A stretch of 64,000 nucleotides of DNA from Cryobacterium glucosi (GCF_004402235.1 NZ_SOFS01000005.1:124001-188000); one strand, 5' to 3'. Shown: positions 1 to 9,364, counted from the stretch's first letter. Numbers and translations: made by a program. Notes: a model not told the origin generated them from the letters alone.

Positions 1-35
1 CGTCGGATTCGGCACGGAAATCCGCTAGGCTTACC

Positions 36-160
36 CCCGTGAAGGGGAGTATCCCTCAAAGCCCACTGGGTTTAGTGATCTGATCGTCAACACGGACCGC
101 GGTGCAGGGGTTCCGGTCGGATCGGCGGCATCTTTTGTCGCGGGAGAGACTTTCAGGTTC
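36..160 (+). promoter_or_regulatory. probable yybP-ykoY manganese riboswitch upstream of terC
   Basis: The leader carries the conserved blocks of this class in order: GGGGAGTA at 44-51, GTCAACACG at 86-94 and GAGACTTTC at 146-154, the last pairing in part with the region just before GGGGAGTA. The family senses Mn2+ and commonly precedes TerC/YkoY and MntP exporters, which fits the gene that follows. A -10-like TAGGCT at 26-31 would start the RNA just before the motif. The switching helix near the GTG start was not worked out. Confidence 0.75.
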
Positions 161-195
161 TCTGCCTGCCCTCCCTCTCCTCGAAAGGCCCCTCC

Positions 196-1221
196 GTGGA
201 TCTCGCCCTTCCCCTCTGGTTCGAAATCGGCTCCCTGGTCATCCTGACCCTGGTCCTGGTCGGCGACCTGCTGATCGTGTACAAGCGCCCGCACGTGCCC
301 TCGATGCGCGAGGCCAGCCTGTGGGTCGTCTTCTACGTCGTGCTCGCCCTGCTGTTCGCGCTTGCGATGCTGCTCCTGGCCGATGCCGAACACGCCGGTC
401 AGTTCCTCGCCGGCTGGCTCACCGAGTACAGCCTCAGCATCGACAATCTCTTCGTCTTCGTCATCATCATGGCGAGATTCTCCGTGCCGCGGAAATACCA
501 GCAGGAAGTACTGATGGTGGGCATCATCATCGCGCTCGTCCTGCGCCTGATCTTCATCCTTCTCGGGGCGTCCCTCATCGAGAACTTCAGTTGGATCTTC
601 TACATCTTCGGCGCTTTCCTTCTCTATACGGCCGTGCATCAGGCCGTCGCCAAGGAACCGGACGCGAACGAGGCCGACAACGCGTTCGTGAAGATGATCC
701 GTCGCCGCCTGCGGATCTCCCCGACCTTCGACGGTTCGAAGATCCGCACCACCGTCAAGGGACGCCGGGTCTTCACCCCGATGCTGATCGTCTTCATCGC
801 AATCGGCACGACGGACCTCGTGTTCGCCCTCGACTCGATCCCCGCCATCTTCGGGATCACGACGAGCCCGTTCATCGTGTTCACGGCCAACGTCTTCGCC
901 CTGATGGGACTCCGGCAGCTCTACTTCCTGCTCGGCGGCCTGCTCGAACGGCTCGTGTACCTCAAGTACGGCATCGCCTTCATCCTGTTCTTCATCGGAG
1001 TCAAGCTCGTCTCGCACGCGCTCCACACCAATGAGGTCGCGTTCATCAACGGCGGCCATGGTGTGGGCTGGGCGCCGGAGATCGACACCTGGACGTCGCT
1101 CGGCGTGATCGTGGTCTCGATGGCCGTCGCCACGGTCGCGAGCCTGATCAAGGCGAACCGGGACGCCCGCGCCCGCGGCCACAGTCTCGGCGAGGAACTG
1201 TCGCTCACCACGAAGGAATAG
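196..1221 (+). CDS. TerC family integral membrane protein, likely Mn2+ exporter
   Basis: This 341-residue, very hydrophobic protein has the TerC family marks: an early conserved acidic membrane segment (EYSLSIDNLFVFVIIM, about residues 76-91) and a second one (DLVFALDSIPAIF, about 206-218), each with acidic residues likely to bind metal. TerC/Alx-type proteins export Mn2+ or take part in metal homeostasis during membrane protein secretion. The start is GTG after a weak AAAGG. The upstream riboswitch-like leader supports induction by manganese. The C-terminal tail (RDARARGHSLGEELSLTTKE) is polar and cytoplasmic by inference. Substrate is inferred from family and leader. Confidence 0.9.
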   Translation: MDLALPLWFEIGSLVILTLVLVGDLLIVYKRPHVPSMREASLWVVFYVVLALLFALAMLLLADAEHAGQFLAGWLTEYSLSIDNLFVFVIIMARFSVPRKYQQEVLMVGIIIALVLRLIFILLGASLIENFSWIFYIFGAFLLYTAVHQAVAKEPDANEADNAFVKMIRRRLRISPTFDGSKIRTTVKGRRVFTPMLIVFIAIGTTDLVFALDSIPAIFGITTSPFIVFTANVFALMGLRQLYFLLGGLLERLVYLKYGIAFILFFIGVKLVSHALHTNEVAFINGGHGVGWAPEIDTWTSLGVIVVSMAVATVASLIKANRDARARGHSLGEELSLTTKE

Positions 1222-1284
1222 CGCGGGCGCGACGTGTCCTGGCGGCGCGAAAAGTCCCCCCGAATTGGTACCGTGGGTCTCTGA

Positions 1285-1299
1285 CGCCTCGTCGAGGCG
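1285..1299. repeat. short inverted repeat between terC and the phosphatase gene
   Basis: CGCCTC and GAGGCG are separated by three bases. No T-run follows, so it is a weak candidate terminator for terC or an operator for the next gene; nothing else decides between these. Confidence 0.3.
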
Positions 1300-1347
1300 C
1301 GATCGGGTCGGCTCGGAACACGCGCCGCAGCACGAGGGAGTACCGGC

Positions 1348-2136
1348 TTGGTCCAGAGCGCAGACACGATGACCCTCCCAACGGTGACGGTCTCGTTCAC
1401 CGTCGGCGCGCGCAGCGAGGTCGGCCAGGTCCGGCAGCTCAATGAGGACAGCTTCATGGCGCACTCTCCGGTCTTTCTCGTGGCCGACGGGATGGGCGGG
1501 CACGCCCACGGCGACGAGGCGAGCCAGACCGTCCTGAGAGTCTTCGAAGAACACATCGAGGCTGGCCGTCCTTCAACCCCCGAGCGCATCCTCGACGCCA
1601 TCCACTCGTCCAACGACGCGGTGCGCGACCTGAGCGGCGCGGAGGACTTCGGAACCGCGGTGAGCGGCACGACGCTGGCCGGGGTTGCCTTCGTCGATGC
1701 CGGTGCGGACATCGGCCTGCACTGGATGGCCTTCAACGTGGGCGACTCCCGCATCTACACGTGGGACGGGGTTCACCTCGCCCAGCTGTCCGTCGACCAC
1801 TCCGCGGTGCAGGAACTCGTCGACGCGGGACTGATCACGCCTCGGTCCGCCGAACTGCACCCCGAACGGAACATCATCACGAGGGCGATCGGAACCGATG
1901 AGTTCGTCGACGCTGACGTCTGGCTCGTGCCGGCATCCGGTCACCGTGCCTTCCTGATCTGTTCCGACGGCCTCACCAAGGAGCTCGAGCCTGACGACAT
2001 CTCGAGGCTCCTCGCCGAGCAGCAGGCCAACGGCCAGCAGGCCGTTGTGGACGCCCTCGTCGACGAGGCGCTCGCGCGCGGCGGGCACGACAATGTCACG
2101 GTCGTCTTCGTCGAATCGGTCGTGTCACCGTCGTGA
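1348..2136 (+). CDS. PP2C-type serine/threonine protein phosphatase
   Basis: This is a 262-residue single-domain metal-dependent phosphatase. The PP2C metal motifs are visible in order: QLNEDSF near residue 32, VADGMGGH near 49, and the C-terminal GHDNVTVV. In actinobacteria such enzymes reverse Ser/Thr kinase signalling on division and cell wall proteins. No transmembrane segment is seen, so it is probably cytosolic. The TTG start is preceded by GAGGGAG at a good distance; an in-frame ATG at 1369 is the alternative. No kinase or FHA gene is adjacent, so its partner is unknown. Confidence 0.9.
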   Translation: MVQSADTMTLPTVTVSFTVGARSEVGQVRQLNEDSFMAHSPVFLVADGMGGHAHGDEASQTVLRVFEEHIEAGRPSTPERILDAIHSSNDAVRDLSGAEDFGTAVSGTTLAGVAFVDAGADIGLHWMAFNVGDSRIYTWDGVHLAQLSVDHSAVQELVDAGLITPRSAELHPERNIITRAIGTDEFVDADVWLVPASGHRAFLICSDGLTKELEPDDISRLLAEQQANGQQAVVDALVDEALARGGHDNVTVVFVESVVSPS

Positions 2137-2164
2137 CCTTCGGCGAAGACTCGGCGCGAAGTGT

Positions 2165-2170
2165 TAGCCT
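2165..2170 (+). promoter_or_regulatory. -10 box of the leuCD operon
   Basis: TAGCCT ends exactly six bases before the GTG of the leader peptide at 2177, so transcription should begin at or next to that codon and the leader peptide would be translated leaderless. No good -35 is visible. Confidence 0.5.
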
Positions 2171-2176
2171 GTCCGG

Positions 2177-2227
2177 GTGCTGTTCGGTCGACTCCTTCTT
2201 ATCTGCCGCGACGAGTCCCAATTCTGA
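2177..2227 (+). CDS. leuL: putative leucine-rich leader peptide of leuCD
   Basis: A 16-codon frame, GTG start and TGA stop, reads MLFGRLLLICRDESQF. Three consecutive leucine codons (CTC CTT CTT) followed by isoleucine stand directly ahead of a strong hairpin; CTT is a scarce codon in this GC-rich DNA, which would make translation sensitive to charged tRNA-Leu. It lies at the predicted transcript start and 62 bases before leuC. Leucine-rich leader peptides ahead of leu genes are a known attenuation device. That this one is translated and regulates leuCD is inference from position, codons and structure. Confidence 0.6.
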   Translation: MLFGRLLLICRDESQF

Positions 2228-2244
2228 GGCCTCCCTCGTCGCGG
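2206..2244 (+). promoter_or_regulatory. attenuator-like hairpin in the leuCD leader
   Basis: CCGCGACGAG (2206-2215) and CTCGTCGCGG (2235-2244) form a perfect 10-bp stem. The 5' arm lies inside the leader peptide frame, starting five bases after the last Leu codon, so a ribosome stalled on the Leu codons would cover it and prevent pairing. There is no T-run after the stem, so the output may be translational or Rho-dependent. I found no convincing alternative partner for the 3' arm. Confidence 0.55.
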
Positions 2245-2289
2245 AGACTGTCGTTGGCTGCCATCAAATCTTGAGGAAGACGCACACAC

Positions 2290-3798
2290 ATGACTAACGC
2301 ATCGATGTCCGGCGAACGCCCGCGGACCCTGGCCGAGAAGGTCTGGGACAAACACCTGGTCAGCAAGGGTTCCGACGGAACCCCGGATCTCATCTACATC
2401 GACCTGCACCTCGTGCACGAGGTCACGAGCCCGCAAGCTTTCGATGGGCTGCGCCTCGCCGGCCGGCCGCTGCGCCGACCGGACCTGACGATCGCGACCG
2501 AGGATCACAACACTCCGACGCTCGCCATCGACCGGCCGATCAAGGACCTGACGAGCCGCACCCAGATCGAGACGCTCCGCCGCAATTGCGAGGAATTCGG
2601 CGTGCGGCTGCACTCGCTCGGTGACATCGAGCAGGGCATCGTGCACGTCGTCGGACCCCAGCTCGGGCTCACCCAACCGGGCATCACCGTCGTCTGCGGC
2701 GACTCGCACACCTCCACGCACGGCGCCTTCGGGGCGATGGCCCTCGGCATCGGCACGAGCGAGGTCGAACACGTCATGGCCACCCAGACCCTGCCCCTGC
2801 AGCCGTTCAAGACCATGGCCATCACCGTCGAAGGCGCCCTGCGCCCCGGCGTCACCGCCAAGGACGTCATCCTCGCCGTGATCGCGAAGATCGGCACCGG
2901 CGGCGGACAGGGCTACGTGCTCGAATACCGCGGCAGCGCCATCCGCGCCCTCTCGATGGAGGGCCGCATGACCATCTGCAACATGTCGATCGAGGCGGGC
3001 GCCCGCGCGGGCATGGTCGCACCGGATGCGACGACGTACGCCTACCTGAAGGGTCGCGCCCACGCGCCGGCCGGTCAGGACTGGGACGACGCGGTCGCGT
3101 ACTGGGAGACCCTCGCGACCGATGAGGGCGCCGTGTTCGACGCGGAGGTCGTTCTCGACGCCGACACCCTCGAGCCCTTCGTGACCTGGGGCACCAACCC
3201 CGGCCAGGGCGTCTCGCTGAGCGAGACCGTGCCTGACCCGGCCGACGTCGCCGACGCCAACGAGCGCGCCGCCGCCGAGCGCGCCCTCGAATACATGGAC
3301 CTCGCGGCCGGCACTCGTATGAAGGACATCCGGGTCGACACCGTGTTCCTCGGCTCGTGCACCAACAGCCGCGTCGAAGACCTGCGTGCCGCCGCCGACA
3401 TCGTGCGCGGGCAGACGCTCGCCCCCGGCGTGCGGATGCTGGTGGTCCCCGGGTCCGCCCGGGTTCGCATCGAAGCGGAGGCGGAAGGCCTCGACAAGGT
3501 CTTCACCGATTTCGGTGCCGAATGGCGATTCGCGGGCTGCTCGATGTGCCTCGGCATGAACCCGGACCAGCTGGCCCCCGGCGAACGCTGCGCCTCGACG
3601 AGCAACCGCAACTTCGAGGGCCGCCAGGGCAAGGGCGGCCGCACCCACCTGGTCTCCCCGCTCGTCGCGGCGGCCACCGCCATCCGCGGCACGCTGTCGA
3701 GCCCGTGGGACCTCGTCGCGGACGGCCTCGTCCCCGCCGACGCGATCCCGGCCGAACTGGCCCCTGCTGCGGCACCGGCACTGGATGGAGCACTCTGA
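2290..3798 (+). CDS. leuC: 3-isopropylmalate dehydratase large subunit
   Basis: LeuC with LeuD isomerises 2-isopropylmalate to 3-isopropylmalate in leucine biosynthesis, using a [4Fe-4S] cluster. The 502-residue protein has the aconitase-family cluster ligands: the Cys of FLGSCTNSR and the pair in [11 protein letters not shown], plus the [12 protein letters not shown] substrate loop. The ATG follows GAGGAAG with ten bases of spacing. It is the first structural gene after the leader peptide and hairpin and is two bases from leuD, as expected for subunits made in equal amounts. Length is slightly above the usual 465-480 residues because of the N- and C-terminal tails. Confidence 0.97.
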   Translation: MTNASMSGERPRTLAEKVWDKHLVSKGSDGTPDLIYIDLHLVHEVTSPQAFDGLRLAGRPLRRPDLTIATEDHNTPTLAIDRPIKDLTSRTQIETLRRNCEEFGVRLHSLGDIEQGIVHVVGPQLGLTQPGITVVCGDSHTSTHGAFGAMALGIGTSEVEHVMATQTLPLQPFKTMAITVEGALRPGVTAKDVILAVIAKIGTGGGQGYVLEYRGSAIRALSMEGRMTICNMSIEAGARAGMVAPDATTYAYLKGRAHAPAGQDWDDAVAYWETLATDEGAVFDAEVVLDADTLEPFVTWGTNPGQGVSLSETVPDPADVADANERAAAERALEYMDLAAGTRMKDIRVDTVFLGSCTNSRVEDLRAAADIVRGQTLAPGVRMLVVPGSARVRIEAEAEGLDKVFTDFGAEWRFAGCSMCLGMNPDQLAPGERCASTSNRNFEGRQGKGGRTHLVSPLVAAATAIRGTLSSPWDLVADGLVPADAIPAELAPAAAPALDGAL

Positions 3799-3800
3799 CC

Positions 3801-4409
3801 ATGGACAAGTTCACAACCGTCACGGGCATCGCCCTGCCGCTGCGCCGCTCCAACGTCGACACGGACCAGATCATCCCCGCCGTCTACCTCAAACGCGTCA
3901 CCAAGACCGGTTTCGAGGACGCGCTCTTCGCCGCCTGGCGAACGGACCCCGAATTCGTGCTGAACCGGCCGGAGTACGCGGGCGCGCGCATTCTCGTCGC
4001 CGGCGCGGACTTCGGCACGGGATCGTCTCGCGAACACGCCGTCTGGGCGCTGCGCGACTACGGCTTCGACGTGGTGCTCTGCCCCCGGTTCGGCGATATC
4101 TTCCGCGGCAATGCCGGCAAACAGGGCCTCCTTGCCGCGCAGATCACCGAGGACGATGCCCAGAAGCTCTGGAGCATCATCGAGGCCGACCCGGGAATAG
4201 AACTCACCGTCGATCTGGTTGCGCGTACAGCACGCGTCGGCGATTTCACAGTGCCATTCCAGGTCGACGACTACACCCGTTGGCGCCTGCTCGAAGGCCT
4301 CGACGACATTGGCCTGACCCTGCGTGATGAAGCGCGGATCGCAGAATTCGAATCCCATCGGGAGCCGTGGCGGCCCCGTACTCTCCCCGCAAGGCAGGTA
4401 AATTTGTGA
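3801..4409 (+). CDS. leuD: 3-isopropylmalate dehydratase small subunit
   Basis: LeuD is the swivelling small subunit of isopropylmalate isomerase. The 202-residue protein starts [20 protein letters not shown] and shows the conserved DTDQIIPA and [11 protein letters not shown] segments that close the active site on LeuC. A GGAG sits ten bases before the ATG, two bases after leuC. Its stop codon overlaps the GTG of murA, so leucine and peptidoglycan genes appear to be in one transcript and translationally coupled. Confidence 0.96.
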   Translation: MDKFTTVTGIALPLRRSNVDTDQIIPAVYLKRVTKTGFEDALFAAWRTDPEFVLNRPEYAGARILVAGADFGTGSSREHAVWALRDYGFDVVLCPRFGDIFRGNAGKQGLLAAQITEDDAQKLWSIIEADPGIELTVDLVARTARVGDFTVPFQVDDYTRWRLLEGLDDIGLTLRDEARIAEFESHREPWRPRTLPARQVNL

Positions 4410-5842
4410 GTACCATCAGCGAGATCGCCCAGAATCGTGAAGACGCAGCCGTGAAGGCGCAGCTCCTCGAAGACGAACAAAACCGTGAGAACGCACAGAG
4501 CTGGGGGGCCGCTGTGGGGCTGAAAGGCGACAAGATCACGATTCGCGGCGGCATCCCGCTGATCGGCCGGATCGAACTCAAGGGCGCGAAGAACCTGGTC
4601 ACCAAGGCCATGGTCGCCTCCCTGCTCGGCGAGAGCCCGAGCATCCTGAAGAACGTGCCCAACATCAGCGACGTGCGCATCGTGCGCGAGCTGCTCGCGG
4701 TGCACGGCGTCAAGGTGACCGACGGGCCAGAGCCCGGAGAACTCCTGCTCGACCCCGTCGACGTCGAGAGCGCGCACTTCGCCGCGATCGACGCGCACGC
4801 GGGGTCCTCCCGCATCCCGATCCTGTTCTGCGGACCGCTGCTGCACCGCCTCGGCGAGGCGTTCATCCCCGACCTCGGCGGCTGCCGCATCGGCGACCGG
4901 CCGATCGACTACCACCTCGAGGTGCTGCGCAAGTTCGGCGCCGTCGTCGACAAGCAGCCCAACGGCATCCGCATGTCGGCCCCGAACGGCCTGCACGGGG
5001 CCAAGGTCTCCCTCCCGTACCCGAGCGTCGGGGCGACGGAGCAGGTCCTGCTCACCGCCGTACGCGCCGAGGGCATCACCGAGCTCAAGGGCGCGGCGAT
5101 CGAGCCCGAGATCATGGACCTGATCAACATCCTGCAGAAGATGGGTGCGATCATCACGGTCGACACCGACCGGGTCATCCGCATCGAGGGCGTCGAACGA
5201 CTCGAGGGCTTCAACCACCGGGCGCTCTTCGACCGGAACGAGGCCGCGAGCTGGGCGGCAGCCGCGCTCGCGACCGACGGTGACATCTTCGTCGGCGGCG
5301 CACGCCAGTCCGAGATGCTGACCTTCCTCAACGTGTTCCGTAAGGTCGGAGGCGCCTTCGAGATCCACGACGACGGCATCCGCTTCTATCACCCGGGCGG
5401 CGACCTCAAGCCCGTCGTCATCGAAACGGATGTGCACCCCGGCTTCATGACCGACTGGCAGCAGCCGCTCGTGATCGCCCTCACCCACGCCCACGGCGTG
5501 TCGATCGTGCACGAAACCGTCTACGAACAACGCTTCGGCTTCGTCGACGCCCTCGTCGAGATGGGCGCGACGATCCAGATCCACCGCGAATGCCTCGGCG
5601 GCCACCCGTGCCGCTTCGGACAGCGCAACTTCAACCACTCCGCCGTCATCGCGGGGCCGACGAAGCTGCACGGCGCCGACATCGAGGTTCCCGACCTGCG
5701 CGGCGGCTTCAGCCACCTGATCGCGGCGCTCACCGCCGAGGGCACCTCGACGGTCAGCAACGTGGGAATCATCAGCCGTGGCTACGAAAACTTCATCACG
5801 AAGCTGCGGCTGTTGGGGGCGGACTTCGATCTCGAAGGATAA
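4406..5842 (+). CDS. murA: UDP-N-acetylglucosamine 1-carboxyvinyltransferase
   Basis: MurA transfers enolpyruvate from PEP to UDP-GlcNAc, the committed step of peptidoglycan synthesis. The 478-residue protein contains the [11 protein letters not shown] substrate motif and the catalytic loop [12 protein letters not shown] with the reactive Cys kept, so it should be sensitive to fosfomycin, unlike mycobacterial MurA that has Asp here. The GTG start overlaps the leuD stop and follows AAGGCAGG by about eight bases; an upstream in-frame GTG at 4367 would lie inside leuD and is rejected. The first 40 residues are a charged extension beyond the usual enzyme. Confidence 0.95.
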   Translation: MSTISEIAQNREDAAVKAQLLEDEQNRENAQSWGAAVGLKGDKITIRGGIPLIGRIELKGAKNLVTKAMVASLLGESPSILKNVPNISDVRIVRELLAVHGVKVTDGPEPGELLLDPVDVESAHFAAIDAHAGSSRIPILFCGPLLHRLGEAFIPDLGGCRIGDRPIDYHLEVLRKFGAVVDKQPNGIRMSAPNGLHGAKVSLPYPSVGATEQVLLTAVRAEGITELKGAAIEPEIMDLINILQKMGAIITVDTDRVIRIEGVERLEGFNHRALFDRNEAASWAAAALATDGDIFVGGARQSEMLTFLNVFRKVGGAFEIHDDGIRFYHPGGDLKPVVIETDVHPGFMTDWQQPLVIALTHAHGVSIVHETVYEQRFGFVDALVEMGATIQIHRECLGGHPCRFGQRNFNHSAVIAGPTKLHGADIEVPDLRGGFSHLIAALTAEGTSTVSNVGIISRGYENFITKLRLLGADFDLEG

Positions 5843-5849
5843 TGGCCCT

Positions 5850-6662
5850 GTGCCAGTCAATGGAGCAAGTCCGTCATCCGAACCGTCCGTCGAACCCGAT
5901 CCGTCCGCGAAACCGGTGAGGGTGCGCAAGGAAACCACACAGCCGTCGGTGTTCTGGATCCTCGCGACGATCGTGCTCCCTGCGGTCAACCTTGCGGTGC
6001 GGTACCGGGTGACCGACGTCCGGAAGTTCCCGCAGACCGGGGCGTTCGTGCTGTCGCCGAATCACTTCAGTGAAATCGACCCGATCGTCGTCGGCGCACT
6101 CGCGTGGAAGCTCGGGCGTGCTCCCCGGTTCATGGCGAAGGCATCCGTCTTCAAGATCCCCGTACTCGGCTGGCTGCTGCGCAAGTCCGGCCAGATCCCC
6201 GTCGAACGGGGCGGGGTCGCGCGTGGCAACGAACCGGTCAAGGCCGCCAGGCGGCTCGTCGAGCGCGGCCAGATGGTCATCGTGTACCCCGAGGGTTCGC
6301 TCACCCGCGACCCCGAGCTCTGGCCGATGCGCGGGAAGACCGGTGCCGTGCGGATCGCACTCGAGCAGGGCATCCCGATCGTGCCGATCGCCCACTGGGG
6401 CACCCAGGACCTGATGCCGCGGTATTCGAAACGGATCAGCCCGTTTCCCCGCAAGACCATCCACGTGAAAATCGGCGATCCGCTGTCCTTCGACGAGTTC
6501 AAGGGACGCAGCCTCGACACGGCGACCCTGAACGAGGCCACGGCCATCCTGATGGATGCCATCACCGGGCTCCTCGAGGACCTCCGCGGCGAGAAGGCCC
6601 CGGCGAAACGCTGGAACCCCTCCGAGCACGACCAGAAGGAGACCGGCCGTTTTGAAGGCTAA
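5850..6662 (+). CDS. plsC: 1-acyl-sn-glycerol-3-phosphate acyltransferase
   Basis: This is a 270-residue PlsC-family membrane-associated acyltransferase, making phosphatidic acid from lysophosphatidic acid. It has the HX4D catalytic motif in NHFSEID and the acyl-acceptor motif YPEGSLTRDP. A hydrophobic segment (about residues 30-50) precedes the catalytic motif. The GTG start lies seven bases after murA, with AGGA upstream; a longer reading would overlap murA. It is followed directly by gpsA, which makes the glycerol-3-phosphate that starts this pathway. Confidence 0.92.
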   Translation: MPVNGASPSSEPSVEPDPSAKPVRVRKETTQPSVFWILATIVLPAVNLAVRYRVTDVRKFPQTGAFVLSPNHFSEIDPIVVGALAWKLGRAPRFMAKASVFKIPVLGWLLRKSGQIPVERGGVARGNEPVKAARRLVERGQMVIVYPEGSLTRDPELWPMRGKTGAVRIALEQGIPIVPIAHWGTQDLMPRYSKRISPFPRKTIHVKIGDPLSFDEFKGRSLDTATLNEATAILMDAITGLLEDLRGEKAPAKRWNPSEHDQKETGRFEG

Positions 6663-7791
6663 ACAACGGCAGGGTGTCCCTGTCGGTACGCGCGTCGCCG
6701 TGCTCGGAGCGGGAAGCTGGGGGACGACCTTCGCCAAGATCCTGAGCGACGGCGGCGCCGACGTCGTGCTCTGGGCCCGCCGGCCGGAACTGGCCCGCGA
6801 GATCACGGAGGGCCGGAGGAACAGCGACTACCTTCCCGGCATCAACCTCCCGATCGGCCTCCGCGCGACCCCGCACCTCGACCAGGCCCTCGCAGGAGCC
6901 GAGCAGGTCTTCATCTCGGTCCCGAGCCAGTCGCTGCGGGAGAACCTCGTCCTGATGGAACCGTTCCTCGAGCCCGACGCGATCCTGGTGTCGCTCATGA
7001 AGGGCGTCGAACGCGGCTCCGGCCAGCGGATGAGCCAGATCATCGAAGAGATGCTGCCCGTCGACCCGCACCACATCGCCGCGATCTCCGGACCCAACCT
7101 CGCCCTCGAAATCGCCAGGGAGCAGCCGACGGCCGCCGTGGTGTCCTCGACGAGCCTCGAGACCGCCCAGGCCGTCGCGATCCTCGCGACCAACAGCTAC
7201 TTCCGCTCCTACGTCAACACCGACGTGATCGGCACCGAATTCGGCGGCGTGCTGAAGAACCTCATCGCCGTCGCGATCGGCATCGTCGACGGTGTCGGCT
7301 ACGGCGAGAACACCAAGGCCTCGATCATCACCCGCGGCCTCGTCGAGATGACCGACTTCGCCGTCGCATACGGCGCCCAGCCGGAGACCCTCGCCGGCCT
7401 CGCCGGCCTCGGCGACCTCATCGCCACCTGCCAGTCCCCGCTCTCCCGCAACAACACGGCCGGGCGGCTCCTCGGCCAGGGCTACAGCATCGCGGATGTC
7501 GTCAAGCAGATGCAGCAGACCACGGAAGGCCTCGCCTCCGTCGGACCGATCCTCGATCTCGCCAGGGCCAAGGGTGTCGACATGCCCATCGTCGAACAGG
7601 TGCGGCAGGTGCTGGCCGGTACGCTGAAACCGCGGGACATCGCCCCTCACCTCACCACGGATTCGGCGGAACCGCAGGGCGAAAGGACAATTGATGACGG
7701 ACAAGCTCACGGTAGCGCTGCTCTTTGGGGGTCGGTCAAGCGAACACTCGATCAGCTGCGCCACGGCCGGCGGAGTCCTGGCGGCAATTGA
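6652..7791 (+). CDS. gpsA: NAD(P)H-dependent glycerol-3-phosphate dehydrogenase
   Basis: GpsA reduces dihydroxyacetone phosphate to sn-glycerol-3-phosphate for phospholipids. The Rossmann motif is VLGAGSWGTTFAKIL near residue 14; further family marks are ISVPSQSLRENL, SGPNLALEIA and the catalytic region GGVLKNLIAVA. The chosen start is TTG, overlapping the plsC stop, with AGAAGGAG eleven bases upstream. The frame stays open for 98 bases into ddl, giving a C-terminal tail of about 35 residues beyond PHLTTDSAEPQGE, where related proteins would be expected to end. Total 379 residues against about 335 usual. Function is secure; the tail is odd. Confidence 0.93.
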   Translation: MKAKQRQGVPVGTRVAVLGAGSWGTTFAKILSDGGADVVLWARRPELAREITEGRRNSDYLPGINLPIGLRATPHLDQALAGAEQVFISVPSQSLRENLVLMEPFLEPDAILVSLMKGVERGSGQRMSQIIEEMLPVDPHHIAAISGPNLALEIAREQPTAAVVSSTSLETAQAVAILATNSYFRSYVNTDVIGTEFGGVLKNLIAVAIGIVDGVGYGENTKASIITRGLVEMTDFAVAYGAQPETLAGLAGLGDLIATCQSPLSRNNTAGRLLGQGYSIADVVKQMQQTTEGLASVGPILDLARAKGVDMPIVEQVRQVLAGTLKPRDIAPHLTTDSAEPQGERTIDDGQAHGSAALWGSVKRTLDQLRHGRRSPGGN

Positions 7792-8824
7792 CCGGTCGCG
7801 TTACGACGTGATCCCGATCGGGATCACCCGCGACGGCGCGTTCGTGCTCGAAGCGGATGACCCGGCGCACTTCGCGCTCGGATCCTCGGCAGCGGAGCTT
7901 CCCGTCGTCACCGACAACGGCAGCCGGGTGCACTGGCCGGAATCGTCCCTCGACCGCACGCTCCGTGTCGTCGACGCCCCCGGCGCCGCAGCCCGCGTGC
8001 TCGGCAGCGTCGACCTCGTCTTCCCGATCCTGCACGGCCCGTACGGTGAGGACGGCACCATCCAGGGTCTCCTCGAACTCCTCGGCCTGCCGTTCGTCGG
8101 ATCCGGCGTGCTCGCCTCGGCGCTCGGGATGGACAAGCACTTCACCAAGACCGTTTTTCAGCAGGCCTCCCTTCCGGTCGCACCGTGGCGCACGATCACT
8201 GCGGCCGACTGGGCCGAAGCGCCGGGAATGGCCTACGCGGCCCTCGCCGAACTCGGGCTGCCCGCCTTCGTCAAGCCGGCCCGCGCCGGGTCGAGCGTCG
8301 GCGTGAGCCGGGTCACAGACCCCGCCGAGCTGGTCCGTGCCATGGAGACCGCCCTCGCGGAGGACGACAAGGTCCTGATCGAGGCGGGCCTCGTGGGCCG
8401 CGAACTCGAGGTGGCCGTGCTGCAGGGCCGTCCGGGGGAGCCGTCGCGGGCATCCGTCGCCGGAGAAGTACTCGTCACCGGGCGTGACTTCTACGACTTC
8501 GACGCCAAGTACCTGGGGGCAGCGGGCATCGAACTGGTGTGCCCTGCGGCCCTGACCCCGGCCGAGCTCGCCGAGATGCAGCGGATGGCGATCCGGGCGT
8601 TCGACGCCATCGACGGCGCCGGGCTGGCGCGGGTCGACTTCTTCCTGACTGACACCGGCTGGGTCATCAACGAGATCAATACCATGCCCGGCTTCACGCC
8701 GATCTCGATGTTCCCGACGTGCTGGCTTCAGAGCGGCTACACCTATCCCGCGCTCATCGACGAATTGATCTCAGTCGCGCTCGCCCGCCGCGGCGTTCCG
8801 GCGCGGGACCCGCTTCCTGCCTGA
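7694..8824 (+). CDS. ddl: D-alanine--D-alanine ligase
   Basis: Ddl joins two D-alanines for the peptidoglycan stem. The 376-residue ATP-grasp protein has the N-terminal LLFGGRSSEHSIS, HGPYGEDGTIQGLLEL, the central VKPARAGSSVGVSRV and the C-terminal metal site RVDFFLTDTGWVINEINTMPGFT. ATG 7694 follows GAAAGGACA; a TTG one codon earlier is possible. The start lies inside the 3' end of gpsA. It ends 20 bases from the convergent DUF3515 gene. Placement after murA, plsC and gpsA makes this an envelope-precursor operon. Confidence 0.96.
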   Translation: MTDKLTVALLFGGRSSEHSISCATAGGVLAAIDRSRYDVIPIGITRDGAFVLEADDPAHFALGSSAAELPVVTDNGSRVHWPESSLDRTLRVVDAPGAAARVLGSVDLVFPILHGPYGEDGTIQGLLELLGLPFVGSGVLASALGMDKHFTKTVFQQASLPVAPWRTITAADWAEAPGMAYAALAELGLPAFVKPARAGSSVGVSRVTDPAELVRAMETALAEDDKVLIEAGLVGRELEVAVLQGRPGEPSRASVAGEVLVTGRDFYDFDAKYLGAAGIELVCPAALTPAELAEMQRMAIRAFDAIDGAGLARVDFFLTDTGWVINEINTMPGFTPISMFPTCWLQSGYTYPALIDELISVALARRGVPARDPLPA

Positions 8825-8844
8825 TCAGGGGCGGCAGGCGTCGT

Positions 8845-9357
8845 TCAGGGCGCGAGGGTTCCGCCGTCGGTCGGCAGGGTCACGTCGGCGGCCCCGAGGC
8901 ACTTGGCCGTCGCGGGGATGACCGCCATCACGGCGGCCAGGTCGACGAGCACCGTCGAGCCGCTGACCTTGCCAGAGTCGATGACGACCTCACTCGCCGG
9001 GGTGCGGCCGTAGGTCGTGTACCGGTAGAGCGGAGCGGCGGAGTCGTCTTCGATCCAGTCGATGCCGTTGACGTTGAGGCACGGCAGCGTCGTGGGGGAA
9101 GGCACCGCGACGCCGCAGTGCAGCAGCACGGCGGCCGGGCTGCCCCACGCACCCGTCGCCTGGGCGTTCGTTTCGCGTTCGGCCTGGTCGGCGACGAGCG
9201 TCGGCAGGTGAACGACGACGTCTGCACAACCGGGGTTCACTGCGTCCGCCGCGGGTTCGAGGGCGACGCTCGCCGTGCATCCGCTCAGGAGCACGACGCC
9301 GGCCAGGGCGAGCGTCGACGTGGCGAGACTGCGGCGGGTACGGGAGCGGAGAGACAT
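8845..9357 (-). CDS. DUF3515 family lipoprotein
   Basis: The 170-residue protein starts with a short basic stretch and a hydrophobic segment ending in the lipobox LLSGC (Cys about residue 27), so it is a predicted lipoprotein. It matches the DUF3515 proteins found in actinobacteria between ddl and thiL; function unknown. Further cysteines occur in GCADVV, LLHCG, LPCLNV and AKCLG, probably as disulfides. The ATG is seven bases after TAGCCT on this strand. A longer frame would cross into the divergent thiL promoter and is not needed. Confidence 0.8.
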   Translation of the reverse strand: MSLRSRTRRSLATSTLALAGVVLLSGCTASVALEPAADAVNPGCADVVVHLPTLVADQAERETNAQATGAWGSPAAVLLHCGVAVPSPTTLPCLNVNGIDWIEDDSAAPLYRYTTYGRTPASEVVIDSGKVSGSTVLVDLAAVMAVIPATAKCLGAADVTLPTDGGTLAP

Positions 9358-9364
9358 TCCATTC

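Noticed and set aside
31..1554. Long open frame on the minus strand opposite terC and the phosphatase
   Set aside because: It is antisense to two recognisable genes, highly charged with no motif, and is a by-product of GC-rich codon bias.
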